64,000 bases of DNA from Mycolicibacter algericus DSM 45454. GTDB taxonomy: Bacteria > Actinomycetota > Actinomycetes > Mycobacteriales > Mycobacteriaceae. A program made the position numbers and the translations under genes. Below are positions 54,446 to 62,684 of the stretch, piece after piece. The DNA lies in assembly GCF_002086455.1 (NCBI RefSeq), contig NZ_MVHC01000005.1, positions 156,001 through 220,000 of the forward strand, given 5' to 3'. Position 1 is the first letter of the stretch. Each line of letters begins with the position of its first letter. The notes below the pieces were generated by a model. It made no database searches and was not told the DNA's origin. It worked only from the letters and a program-made list of their open reading frames with translations.

Positions 54446-54829
54446 GTGACCGCCTCATCATCAGGACCGGCTGTCGGGACTGTTGCCCGCGGCCTCGCCG
54501 GGTTGCTGCTCGGTATGGGTATGGCTCATTTCGTCTGGCCGAAGCCGTTCGACGCGATCATCCCGGCTGAACTGCCGGGCAACCCGCGTGTCTACACCCA
54601 TGCCTCTGGGCTGGGTGAGGCGGTGATCGGGGCACTGCTGCTGTCGCCGCGTACCCGCCGCGGGGCCGGACTTGCCGCGGCCGCCCTGTTCGTCGCGGTG
54701 TTCCCGGCGAACGTCAACTGTGTGCGGCTATTCGGGGACAAGCCCTGGCTGAAGGCTGCGATGACCGCGCGGCTGCCGCTGCAGATCCCGATGATCGCCG
54801 CCGCGTTGCGGGTGTGGCGCGCCGGTTAG
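54446..54829 (+). CDS. DoxX-like membrane protein
   Basis: This 127-residue protein has four hydrophobic segments (about 12-30, 48-66, 75-92, 104-123) with the DoxX-type beginning RGLAGLLLGMGMAHFVWPKPFD and middle THASGLGEAVIGALLL. FPANVNCVRLF is typical of the family. It starts with GTG 17 bases after the regulator stop, so it may be cotranscribed with it. DoxX proteins are linked to redox or envelope stress in M. tuberculosis, but the specific role here is unknown. Confidence 0.82.
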   Translation: MTASSSGPAVGTVARGLAGLLLGMGMAHFVWPKPFDAIIPAELPGNPRVYTHASGLGEAVIGALLLSPRTRRGAGLAAAALFVAVFPANVNCVRLFGDKPWLKAAMTARLPLQIPMIAAALRVWRAG

Positions 54830-54865
54830 TGGTGCCGGTCTGGGCGCGACCGGTGGCCGCGGGGC

Positions 54866-54964
54866 TCAGCCGATGTGAAACACGACCTCCAAGACCAGGA
54901 AGGCGAAGACGAGCGTTCCGAGGATTCCGGCGACGACGGGCAGTAGCAGCACAGGGTCTCTCAT
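54866..54964 (-). CDS. Possible 32-residue single-helix membrane peptide
   Basis: The frame encodes MRDPVLLLPVVAGILGTLVF followed by AFLVLEVVFHIG: a nearly pure membrane helix with a charged N-terminus. The clean hydrophobic composition and ATG start favour a real small protein, but the ribosome binding site is weak (GGGTCC). It lies between the convergent DoxX-like gene and the ArsR gene. It is unlike KdpF. The function is unknown. Confidence 0.4.
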   Translation of the reverse strand: MRDPVLLLPVVAGILGTLVFAFLVLEVVFHIG

Positions 54965-55080
54965 GGACCCAGACGTTATACAGCGGGCATATGTAAAAAA
55001 TTGAAAAGTGTTGCCGGTCACCACAATTAGGGACTTTTGTCTGTGGCCGGTAACACGCTGTGCGTCGCATGTGGCCTGGA

Positions 55081-55482
55081 TCACCGATCGTCGCGTGGTC
55101 CCAGCGGCGGGTCCGGCGCGAGGGTGCCGTCCGGTGCGATGTGGGCGAAGATCTGCTGGAGCATCGTCAGGATGTGCGGGTCGTCGACGGTGTAGATGTG
55201 GTGGCGTCCCTCGCGGCGGGCGTGAATCAATCCGGCCAGTCGCAGCTTGGTCAAATGCTGGCTCATGGTGGCGACGTTGATGCCGGCTCGTCCCGCCAAG
55301 GTCGTGACGTCATAGGCGCCCTGCGCTGCCAGCCAGAGCACGTGTAGCCGCGCGGGGCTGCTGAGCAGCGCGAACGTGCTGGCCGCCGAGGCGAGCTGCG
55401 GCCGGGTCGGTTCTTGGGATCGGCTGGCGGAAGTCATGTCTTCGGGTTGCCGTTCTTCATGTTTTGCCATGGCGGCATTCAT
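55081..55482 (-). CDS. ArsR/SmtB family metal-type repressor
   Basis: This protein of about 133 residues has the winged-helix ALLSSPARLHVLWLAAQGAY followed by DVTTLAGRAGINVATMSQHLTKLRLAGLI (in parts). The wing is ARREGRHHIYTVDDPHILTMLQQIF. His residues in RHHIY and DPHI resemble positions used by metal sensors such as NmtR/SmtB-like proteins. The start is uncertain: GTG at 55521 would add a CHGCW motif, while ATGs at 55482, 55470 and 55437 are also in frame, and none has a good ribosome binding site. It is divergent from the giant P-type ATPase gene and likely represses it. Confidence 0.85.
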   Translation of the reverse strand: MNAAMAKHEERQPEDMTSASRSQEPTRPQLASAASTFALLSSPARLHVLWLAAQGAYDVTTLAGRAGINVATMSQHLTKLRLAGLIHARREGRHHIYTVDDPHILTMLQQIFAHIAPDGTLAPDPPLGPRDDR

Positions 55483-55522
55483 TTTGGCCCAACACCCATG
55501 GCAGGCTTCGGCAAACAACACA

Positions 55523-55539
55523 TTCGCATAGTTGCGTAA
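55523..55539. promoter_or_regulatory. Candidate ArsR-family operator
   Basis: TTCGCA-TAGT-TGCGTAA is an imperfect inverted repeat (one extra base in the right arm) in an AT-richer patch between the ArsR gene and the ATPase gene. It overlaps the upstream-most TTG start of the ATPase frame, which argues that translation begins further down. Confidence 0.45.
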
Positions 55540-58500
55540 ACATCAAAGTGTCGACAGTATTGGGCGGTTGCTGCCGCGGGTTGCAGTGCCCGGGCCGCTC
55601 GGAGCCCACCGTCAGATCACACGATTGGTTGTTGTCGACTTGATCCGGACATCCTTGCTACTACGCCCGGTCGCCTTGGGGATTCAGGCGACCACCGCAC
55701 TCGTCGACGCGACGGTCCGCGGCGCCTCGGCCGCCACCGAGGCGGTCGGCGTCATCGCATCGGCCGGCCTGCAGGTCGCCTCGGTGCCGGTTCGCGAAGC
55801 CGGCCGGTTGCGGTCCGGCGAGACGGCATCGCTGACCCGACGTTGTTGGAGCGGCGAGGACCGCGCGTGGATCGAGGTGCGCGGACTGTCCGGTACCGGA
55901 GAACTCGGGCGCCACGTGCTCGACGCGCTGGGCGCCCAGCCGGGTGTGCTGTCGGCGAGACTGAACCTCCCGCTGTCGCGGGTCGTGGTGGAGCTTTCGG
56001 CCGACGGCGACCGGGCCTCACTGAATGACCTGTGCCGCTTGGTCGCAGCGACCGAACGGCGTTGCCGCGGGGACGACAATCCTGCCGCCGCCGGCACCCC
56101 GGCTGCCCCGGCGCCGGCCGCCCTGCCCGGCGACGGCTTGCTGCTGGCCGCCCGCGGCGCGATGGTCGGCGTCAACGCCGCCGGGCTGGCCATCGCGCTC
56201 GCCGGATGGGCGTTGCGGTTACCACAGGCGCCGGTCGCCGTCGACGCCGCAGCGGCCCTGGTGAATTACCAGCCGTGGCTGCGCCGCCAACTGATCGACC
56301 GGATCGGTACCGGACCGGCCCACACGGTGCTGTCGCTGGTCTCGACCGGTGCGCGCATCGCCACGCTGTCGCCGGCGGCGCTGGCGGTGGATCTGGCGTT
56401 GCAGGGCATCAAAGCCGCCGAGAACCAGGCCGGAGCGCAGGCCTGGGTCCGCCACGAGCCGCACCTGGCCCGGCACGCCGAGCAGGCGGAGGTCCAACTG
56501 CCCGCACGACCGGTGCCCCTGCCGGAGGGAGCCGCCGATCGCTACGGCAACCGGATGGCGTTCGTGCAGTTGATCGGCGCCGGTCTGGCGGGTGTTTTCA
56601 GCCGCAGCGCCACGGTGGCCGCGACCGCGGCGGTGGTGGCCGGGCCCAAGGCCCTGCGCACCACCACCGAAGCGTTCACGGCGACCCTGAGCCGAGCGCT
56701 GGTCGAGCAGCATGCGGCACTGCCGTTGCGTCCGGAGGGGCTGCGCCGACTCGACCGGGTCGACGCGGTCCTCATCGATCCTCGGGTGCTCTACCCCGGC
56801 GGCGCACGCCACCCGCTGACGACAGCACTGCTGGCCGAGGCGCGGGCATCCGGAGCGCAATTGATCACCCTCGACGTTGCCGAGCTGGGTGAGCTGCGCC
56901 CGGCGTTCGATGACCTGGCACCGGCCCGCCACGGGGCCTTCGATGATGCGCTGGCAGCCGCGTTGGCCGGTCTGCAGCAGGACGGGCGCACCGTCGCGGT
57001 GCTGTCGTCGACCGCCGCGCAGGCGCTGGCCTCGGCCGATGTCGGCCTTGGAGTCATGCCCGATGCCGCCTCCACCGCACCGCCGTTCGCCGCCGATCTG
57101 CTGCTGGCGGATCTGGCCGGCGCCTGGCGGGTGCTGCATGCGCTGCCGGCGGCGCGGGCAGCCACCGAACGGGGCATTTCGCTGTCCACCGGCGCCACCG
57201 CCCTCGGTGCGGTGCTCATGGTTCCGGGGGTGCGGGCCGGCCGGGGCAGGGGTCCCGGGCCGGTCACCGCCGGGGCGGCCGCCGGCCTGGTTTCGGGATA
57301 CCTGCTGGCCCGCGGGGTGGCCCGGACACCAGCGCCGCGACCCGCGCCGGCCTATGAGTGGCACACGATGTCCATCGACGAGGTTCGCGCCATCCTGCCG
57401 CCGCCCGACCTGGCCCGGGCCGCAACCGAACTCGCCGAGCAGCCGCCCGCCATGGCGTGGCAGTTCGTCAAGGCGGTGCGCGCCGAGCTGTCCGATCCGT
57501 TGATGCCGGTGCTGGCGCTGTCGTCGGCGGCCACCGCGATGCTCGGCTCACCGGTAGACGCGATGCTGGTCAGCACGGTGTTGATCGGCAATTGCATGCT
57601 GGCGGCCGCGCAGCAGCTGCAGGCCGAGAACCGGCTGAATCGCCTGCTGGCGCAACAAGCCCCGCCCGCCCGGATCCTCGAGGACGGCGGCTACGGCGAG
57701 ATCGACGCGGATCGGCTGCTGCCCGGCGCCCTGATCGAGGTCCGCAGCAATGAGGTCGTGCCCGCCGACGCCCGACTGATCGAGACCACCGACCTCGAAG
57801 TCGACGAATCCAGTCTGACCGGTGAGTCGTTGACGGTGGACAAGCAGACCGCGGCGACACCGGGCGCCGAACTCGCGGATCGGCGCTGCATGCTCTACGC
57901 CGGCACGACGGTCGTCGCGGGCACCGCGGTCGCCCTGGTCACCGCGGTCGGCGCCGACACCCAGGCGCGCCGCGCCGCGGAACTGGCCGCCGGGGAGCTG
58001 CCCGTCGTCGGCCTGCAACACCAGCTCAGTCAGCTCATGAGCCGCGCCTTCCCCGCCAGCGCCGCCGGCGGGCTGCTGGTGGGCGTGCTCGGCCTGCTGC
58101 GCGGTGGGGGCCTTCGCCAGGCGCTGGGCAATGCGATCGCGGTGGCGGTTGCGGCGGTGCCCGAGGGGATGCCGTTGATGGCGACCCTGGCCCAGCACGC
58201 CTCGTCCCAGCGCCTCAGCGGATCCGGTGCGCTGGTCCGCATACCCCGGGCGGTGGAGGCGCTCGGCCGCGTCGAGGTGGTGTGTTTCGACAAGACCGGA
58301 ACCTTGAGTGAAAACCGGCTGCGCGTGACCCGGGTGCATCCGGTGGCCGGGAACACCGACGACGACGTGCTGCGGTGCGCGGCTAACGCCGCGCCGACCG
58401 CCGAGGGCGCCCTGCATGCCCATGCCACTGACCAGGCCGTCATCGAAGCGGCCGCCGACATTGCCGGCCAACGATGGTCGGCTCCGGACGCACATCTGCC

Positions 58501-59908
58501 GTTCCGCTCCGGCCGGGCGTTCTCGGCGTCGGTATCGGGCCGGGAGCTGGTCGTCAAGGGTGCCCCGGAAGTCGTACTGGCCGCCTGTAAGAGGCTCGGA
58601 CCGGATGTCGGCAACCCGGTTGCCGCGTTGGCTGCCGGCGGTCTGCGGGTGATCGCGGTGGCGCAGCGCCGGCTGACCGCCGCGCAGGCGCAGTCGCTGC
58701 GTGACGATCCCGACGCGATCACCGGTCTATGCCGCAGCGGGTTGAGCCTGATCGGGTTCCTCGGTATCTCCGACACGCCACGCGCCGAGGCGCCACAACT
58801 GCTCGCCGACCTCGCCGAGCGGGGCGTAGGGGTCCGGCTGATCACCGGTGATCACCCCGTCACCGCTACTGTGATCGCCGCCGAACTCGGAATGCCGGTC
58901 ACCGCTGCGCAGGTGATCACCGGCTCGGAATGGAATGCGCTGTCGCGCAAGGACCAGGAACGCGCGGTGGCGCGGCGAGTGATCTTCGCCCGGATGTCGC
59001 CGGAGAACAAAGTGCAGGTCGTGCAGACCCTCGAACGCAGCGGTCGGGTCTGCGCCATGGTCGGTGACGGGGCCAACGACGCGGCGGCGATCCGGGCCGC
59101 CAGCGTCGGTCTCGGCGTGGTGGCCCGCGGCAGCGACTCGGCGCACACCACCGCCGACATCGTGCTGACCGACGGCCGCATCGGAGCGTTGGCCGACGCC
59201 GTCGACGAGGGCCGGCGACTGTGGCGTGGGGTGCAGCTGGCGGTGACCGGGCTGCTCGGCGGCAACGTCGGCGAGGTGATCTTCGGTGTCGTCGGCAGCG
59301 CCCTGACCGGGAGCTCGCCGCTGAACAACCGCCAGCTGCTGCTGATGAACATGCTCACCGACGCGCTGCCGGCCACTTCTGTGGCGGTGAGCACTCCCGC
59401 CGGGCCGGCCGGCCGCGTCGTGCACGGCATCGACGAACGCAAGCTGATGCGTGCCGTCGCAGTCCGCGGCGCGATCACCGGGGCGGCTGCCAGCGCGGCC
59501 TGGGCGATGGCCTCGCTGACCGGACGCCCGCAGCGCGCCGCCACCGTCGCATTGATCACGCTGGTCACCACCGAGCTGGCTCAGACACTGGTCGATTCCC
59601 ACGCACCGTTGGTGTTGCTCACCGCCGCCGGCTCGTTCGCGACGTTCGCGGCGATGATCAGCCTCCCCGGCATCAGCCAGCTGCTGGGTTGCACCCCGGT
59701 GGGCCCGGTGGGCTGGTCGCAGGCCCTGGGGTCGACCGGCGCGGCGGTGCTGGCGATCGCAGCGGCACCCCACCTGCTGCGTTCCGGGCGGGGCGGCTCG
59801 CTTGCGCCGGACCGCGACACCGAGGCGACTCGCTCGATGGCCAGCGTGCAGCCGCTGCGACCCGAGGCTGCCGTGACGGCGTCGCTCGTTGCTGCGGCTA
59901 CGGTGTAG
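55532..59908 (+). CDS. Giant CtpH/CtpI-like P-type ATPase with degenerate N-terminal half
   Basis: The frame encodes up to 1458 residues. The C-terminal half (about 620-1440) is a complete P-type ATPase: TGES (about 766), MPLMATLAQ after VPEG in helix 4, phosphorylated Asp in CFDKTGTLSENRL (about 920), GDGANDAAAIRAASVGLGV (about 1178). The N-terminal half has a ferredoxin-like strand region (about 110-175), hydrophobic segments, and a ghost P domain with IDPRVLYPGG in place of DKTGT and ASADVGLGV at its end. CtpH and CtpI have this plan. The start is uncertain: TTG 55532, TTG 55568 or GTG 55586. Transported ion unknown; metal is likely from the ArsR neighbour. Confidence 0.88.
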   Translation: MRKHQSVDSIGRLLPRVAVPGPLGAHRQITRLVVVDLIRTSLLLRPVALGIQATTALVDATVRGASAATEAVGVIASAGLQVASVPVREAGRLRSGETASLTRRCWSGEDRAWIEVRGLSGTGELGRHVLDALGAQPGVLSARLNLPLSRVVVELSADGDRASLNDLCRLVAATERRCRGDDNPAAAGTPAAPAPAALPGDGLLLAARGAMVGVNAAGLAIALAGWALRLPQAPVAVDAAAALVNYQPWLRRQLIDRIGTGPAHTVLSLVSTGARIATLSPAALAVDLALQGIKAAENQAGAQAWVRHEPHLARHAEQAEVQLPARPVPLPEGAADRYGNRMAFVQLIGAGLAGVFSRSATVAATAAVVAGPKALRTTTEAFTATLSRALVEQHAALPLRPEGLRRLDRVDAVLIDPRVLYPGGARHPLTTALLAEARASGAQLITLDVAELGELRPAFDDLAPARHGAFDDALAAALAGLQQDGRTVAVLSSTAAQALASADVGLGVMPDAASTAPPFAADLLLADLAGAWRVLHALPAARAATERGISLSTGATALGAVLMVPGVRAGRGRGPGPVTAGAAAGLVSGYLLARGVARTPAPRPAPAYEWHTMSIDEVRAILPPPDLARAATELAEQPPAMAWQFVKAVRAELSDPLMPVLALSSAATAMLGSPVDAMLVSTVLIGNCMLAAAQQLQAENRLNRLLAQQAPPARILEDGGYGEIDADRLLPGALIEVRSNEVVPADARLIETTDLEVDESSLTGESLTVDKQTAATPGAELADRRCMLYAGTTVVAGTAVALVTAVGADTQARRAAELAAGELPVVGLQHQLSQLMSRAFPASAAGGLLVGVLGLLRGGGLRQALGNAIAVAVAAVPEGMPLMATLAQHASSQRLSGSGALVRIPRAVEALGRVEVVCFDKTGTLSENRLRVTRVHPVAGNTDDDVLRCAANAAPTAEGALHAHATDQAVIEAAADIAGQRWSAPDAHLPFRSGRAFSASVSGRELVVKGAPEVVLAACKRLGPDVGNPVAALAAGGLRVIAVAQRRLTAAQAQSLRDDPDAITGLCRSGLSLIGFLGISDTPRAEAPQLLADLAERGVGVRLITGDHPVTATVIAAELGMPVTAAQVITGSEWNALSRKDQERAVARRVIFARMSPENKVQVVQTLERSGRVCAMVGDGANDAAAIRAASVGLGVVARGSDSAHTTADIVLTDGRIGALADAVDEGRRLWRGVQLAVTGLLGGNVGEVIFGVVGSALTGSSPLNNRQLLLMNMLTDALPATSVAVSTPAGPAGRVVHGIDERKLMRAVAVRGAITGAAASAAWAMASLTGRPQRAATVALITLVTTELAQTLVDSHAPLVLLTAAGSFATFAAMISLPGISQLLGCTPVGPVGWSQALGSTGAAVLAIAAAPHLLRSGRGGSLAPDRDTEATRSMASVQPLRPEAAVTASLVAAATV

Positions 59909-59942
59909 TGCACCGAAGGCAACATGGACCGCGGAGGCTCGC

Positions 59943-60341
59943 ATGCACCCTTTCCGGCAAGCCGTCGAGGCCCGCGACGCCGCGGCCATGGCGGCACAAC
60001 TGGCCGACGACGTCGTGTTCACCAGTCCGGTGGCGTTCAAGCCGTATGCGGGCAAGCCGATCACCGCGGCGATCTTGCGCGCGGTGCTGCGGGTCTTCGA
60101 AGACTTCCGCTACGTCCGCGAGATCGGCGACCCGGCGGGCCGCGATCACGCCCTGCTGTTCGAGGCGTCGGTGGCCGGCAAGCGGCTCACCGGTTGCGAT
60201 TTCCTGCATCTCGACGCCGACGGCAAGATCGACGACTTCATGGTGATGGTGCGGCCGCTGTCGGCGGCCACCGCGCTGGCCGAGGCCATGGCGGCCCAGT
60301 TCGAGCAGATCACCCGGGAGGCCGCTGAGCACGGCGGATAG
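59943..60341 (+). CDS. NTF2-like family protein
   Basis: This 132-residue protein starts MHPFRQAVEARDAAAMAAQL and continues ADDVVFTSPVAFKPYAGK, the standard SnoaL/NTF2-fold opening (helix, Asp-Asp-Val, strand). GRDHALLFEASVAGKRLTGC and DFLHLDADGKIDDFMVMVRP form the closing strands. It has one domain and no signal peptide. ATG at 59943 follows GGAGG-like bases (GCGGAGG). It lies 34 bases after the ATPase gene on the same strand. A ligand or reaction cannot be inferred. Confidence 0.85.
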   Translation: MHPFRQAVEARDAAAMAAQLADDVVFTSPVAFKPYAGKPITAAILRAVLRVFEDFRYVREIGDPAGRDHALLFEASVAGKRLTGCDFLHLDADGKIDDFMVMVRPLSAATALAEAMAAQFEQITREAAEHGG

Positions 60342-60389
60342 CCCGAATCAGGGCCGCGCACCGTTCGACCGGTGGTTATAGTTGAGCGC

Positions 60390-60437
60390 GGCGATGAAGC
60401 TCGCCATAACCGCCGCCCCGGCTAATGGCTTCTACCA
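60390..60437 (+). ncRNA. Fluoride riboswitch (crcB motif)
   Basis: The segment has the crcB-motif architecture. The first stem GGCG/CGCC (60390-60393 with 60402-60405) closes the loop ATGAAGCT. CATAAC joins to the second stem GCC-GCCCC-GGC (60412-60422). TAATGGCTTCTACC then carries GCTTC (60428-60432), which can pair with GAAGC of the first loop (60396-60400) as the required pseudoknot. The AUGA loop and UAAUGGCUUCUACC tail match known fluoride aptamers. It lies 32 bases before the crcB ATG, whose GGAGGT site is 60458-60463. It should switch on the cassette when fluoride binds. Confidence 0.88.
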
Positions 60438-60468
60438 CGTGAATTGCGCGCGGGGTTGGAGGTAGGAC

Positions 60469-60918
60469 ATGACCGCCGGTTCTGATTTGTTCGTCCGGCA
60501 CCGGCGGTCTTGGGCAATCCGCGAACAGACGCCGGTGGTCGCCGTCGTCGCTCTCGGCGGCGCCATCGGAGCATCCGCCCGTTACGGCATCGAACTGGCC
60601 TGGCCCACTCCGGCTGACGGGTTCCCGTGGGCCACCCTGGCTGTCAACGTGAGCGGGTGCGCGCTGATGGGAGCGCTGATGGTGGCGATCACCGAGCTGT
60701 GGGTGGGGCACCGGCTGCTGCGCCCGCTGCTGGGTACCGGGGTGCTGGGCGGCTACACCACGTTCTCCACGTTCGCCGGGGATGTCGACACCCTCGCCGC
60801 AGCCGGTCATCCGGTGCGGGCACTGGGTTATCTGATCACCACTCCGGTGCTGGCGCTGATCACCGCCTGGACCGCGGCGGCCCTGACCAGACGTCTGATC
60901 ATCAGGAGGACATCATGA
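60469..60918 (+). CDS. crcB: Fluoride channel subunit CrcB/Fluc 1
   Basis: This 149-residue protein has four membrane helices (about 22-40, 53-76, 82-103, 112-135). Fluc motifs [13 protein letters not shown] (about 29-41), [15 protein letters not shown] with the pore Asn (about 57), and [12 protein letters not shown] with the Phe/Thr fluoride track (about 94-105) are present. It exports fluoride. It follows the riboswitch, with GGAGGT before the ATG, and overlaps the DUF190 gene (ATGA). Together with the second CrcB it may form the paired Fluc channel seen in bacteria with two crcB genes. Confidence 0.95.
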   Translation: MTAGSDLFVRHRRSWAIREQTPVVAVVALGGAIGASARYGIELAWPTPADGFPWATLAVNVSGCALMGALMVAITELWVGHRLLRPLLGTGVLGGYTTFSTFAGDVDTLAAAGHPVRALGYLITTPVLALITAWTAAALTRRLIIRRTS

Positions 60919-61265
60919 CCCAGCTCAGCGGATCCGCGCTGCGCCTGACGGTGTTCGTCGGCGAAAGCGACACCTGGCATCGCAAGCCGTTGTTCAGTGA
61001 GATCGTGCACCGGGCTCGCCGGGCCGGTCTGGCCGGTGCGACGGTGTTTCGCGGCGTGGAGGGTTACGGTGCGTCCTCGGCGATCCACACCACCCGGCTG
61101 CTGTCGCTGTCGGAGGATCTGCCGGTATCGGTCATCGTCGTCGACACCGAGGAGCGGATCCGCGCCTTCTTGCCGCAACTCGACGAGCTGGTCACCGAGG
61201 GCCTGATCCTGCTCGACGAAGTCGAGGTCGTCCGGCACGTCGGTCGACCCGCCGACCGCACGTGA
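60915..61265 (+). CDS. DUF190 family protein in fluoride cassette
   Basis: This 116-residue protein has the DUF190 pattern [20 protein letters not shown] followed by [22 protein letters not shown](Y/F)G (about 9-50) and [20 protein letters not shown] (about 69-88). The fold is predicted PII-like. It is coupled by ATGA/GTGA overlaps to crcB genes on both sides. The same crcB-DUF190 linkage occurs in M. tuberculosis (Rv3069-Rv3071). A role in fluoride sensing or channel regulation is inferred from context. Confidence 0.92.
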   Translation: MTQLSGSALRLTVFVGESDTWHRKPLFSEIVHRARRAGLAGATVFRGVEGYGASSAIHTTRLLSLSEDLPVSVIVVDTEERIRAFLPQLDELVTEGLILLDEVEVVRHVGRPADRT

Positions 61266-61624
61266 CCTGGCTGCTGGTCATCGCGGGCGCGTCGGTGGGA
61301 GCGCCGCTGCGGTACCTGACCGACCGATTCGTCCAAGTCCGCCACAACACCGTATTCCCGTGGGGCACGTTCACGGCCAACGTGCTGGGCAGCCTCATCC
61401 TGGGAGCGCTCACCGGTGCGGTCGGCGACGGCCGGCTGCATCTGCTGATCGGCACCGGCCTGTGCGGGGCGCTGACCACGTATTCGACCTTCTCCTACGA
61501 GACCCTGCAGCTGGCCGGCGCCGGCGCACGGCTTTACGCGCTGGCCAACCTGGTGCTGACGTTGAGTTGCGGGCTCGGCGCCTACTACGTCGGTAGCGTT
61601 GTGGCGCACGCCATCTGGGCGTGA
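61262..61624 (+). CDS. crcB: Fluoride channel subunit CrcB/Fluc 2
   Basis: This 120-residue protein has four membrane helices and the Fluc motifs [16 protein letters not shown] (about 9-24), [18 protein letters not shown] with the pore Asn (about 36-53) and [17 protein letters not shown] (about 72-88). It differs from the first CrcB in length and in TTYSTF versus TTFSTF. GTG overlaps the DUF190 stop (GTGA). With the first CrcB it can form a mixed channel. It ends 1 base before the convergent PPE gene stop. Confidence 0.95.
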   Translation: MTWLLVIAGASVGAPLRYLTDRFVQVRHNTVFPWGTFTANVLGSLILGALTGAVGDGRLHLLIGTGLCGALTTYSTFSYETLQLAGAGARLYALANLVLTLSCGLGAYYVGSVVAHAIWA

Positions 61625-61625
61625 C

Positions 61626-62669
61626 TCAGCCGGCCGCCGGGGACCGGGGAATGACGCTGGAGCGTCGCGCCCTGGTTGCCGCGTTGTTGACGCCGCGCCC
61701 GGCCAGGGCGCCCATCATGGCCTCACCGAATGCCCCGGGTGATAACGCCGACGGCGCCGCTGGTGCTGCGGTGGCGAGCCGGGGGCCCGCCGCAGCGGCA
61801 TTCGTCGCCTCCGCAGCTGCCCAGCCCTGCGGCACCGACAACCCGCCGGCCAGACTCGCCCGGCCGGCCAAAGCCGAAACCGGCGCAGCGGCAATGCTTG
61901 CCGTTCCGGGAACCGGTGACGCGAGTGCACCCGCGATGAACGGCCCGATGCCCTGTTGCTCGTCTCGCACCGCATTGACCGCCAGCGCATGGTTGGTGGT
62001 CTGGATGGCGATCCCGGAGAACGACGAACTCGTCGTCGATGCCGCCGCGCTGGTCAGCGACGGAACATCCAATGCGATCGAGAGCAGCGTGGGCGGGTCC
62101 AGCGGTGCCGCCGGCTGCGCCGCGGCGACCGGTGCCGTCACGGTCGGCGGAGTACCGAACGGTGTCAGCGTTGCCGCGCTCGATGCCGACGCGGCGTAGC
62201 TGTGCATCGCGACGGCGTCCCGAGCCCACATCTGCTCGTAATCCGCTTCGGTGGCGGCGATCGCCGGGCTGTTCTGGCCGAAGAAATTGGTGGCGATCAA
62301 TGTGGTCAGCCGCAGCCGGTTGGCCGCGATCAGCGACGGTGACACGGTGGCCGTCCACGCCGTCTGGAATGCCGCCGCCGCGGCCCTGGCCTGGACGGCC
62401 GTCTGCTCGGCTTGCCCGGCGGTCGCGTGTAGCCAGTCCACGTAATGGCCCGCCGCGCCCGCCATCGCCGCAGACGCCGGGCCCCGCCAGCCGTCGGTCG
62501 CCAGTTCGGCTATGGCGCACCGGTAGGAGGCGGCCGTGGTGTTCAGTTCGCGGGCCAGTTGCGTCCAGGCGTCGGCCGCTGCCAGCAGCGGACCGCCACC
62601 GGGCCCGCTGTACATTCTCGCCGAGTTGATCTCCGGCGGCAGAGCACCGAAATCCATATTGAAGGCCAT
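61626..62669 (-). CDS. PPE family protein, SVP-type
   Basis: This 347-residue protein has the PPE domain (about 1-180): MAFNMDFGALPPEINSARMY with an intact PPE motif, the WxG turn in TDGWRGPAS, and ATNFFGQNSPAIAATEADYE (about 128-147). The C-terminal part has GGLSVPQGW, the SVP-subfamily motif (Gly-x2-Ser-Val-Pro-x2-Trp), and ends VIPRSPAAG. PPE proteins are exported by ESX systems, usually with a PE partner, but none is here. It follows the second PPE gene by 15 bases and is probably cotranscribed with it. Confidence 0.93.
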   Translation of the reverse strand: MAFNMDFGALPPEINSARMYSGPGGGPLLAAADAWTQLARELNTTAASYRCAIAELATDGWRGPASAAMAGAAGHYVDWLHATAGQAEQTAVQARAAAAAFQTAWTATVSPSLIAANRLRLTTLIATNFFGQNSPAIAATEADYEQMWARDAVAMHSYAASASSAATLTPFGTPPTVTAPVAAAQPAAPLDPPTLLSIALDVPSLTSAAASTTSSSFSGIAIQTTNHALAVNAVRDEQQGIGPFIAGALASPVPGTASIAAAPVSALAGRASLAGGLSVPQGWAAAEATNAAAAGPRLATAAPAAPSALSPGAFGEAMMGALAGRGVNNAATRARRSSVIPRSPAAG

Positions 62670-62684
62670 GGCGGTGGTTCCTTC

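Noticed and set aside
56219..60064. Long minus-strand open frames across the giant ATPase
   Set aside because: They are shadows of a gene with strong motifs; they are dominated by Arg, Gly, Gln and His as expected for reverse frames at this GC content.
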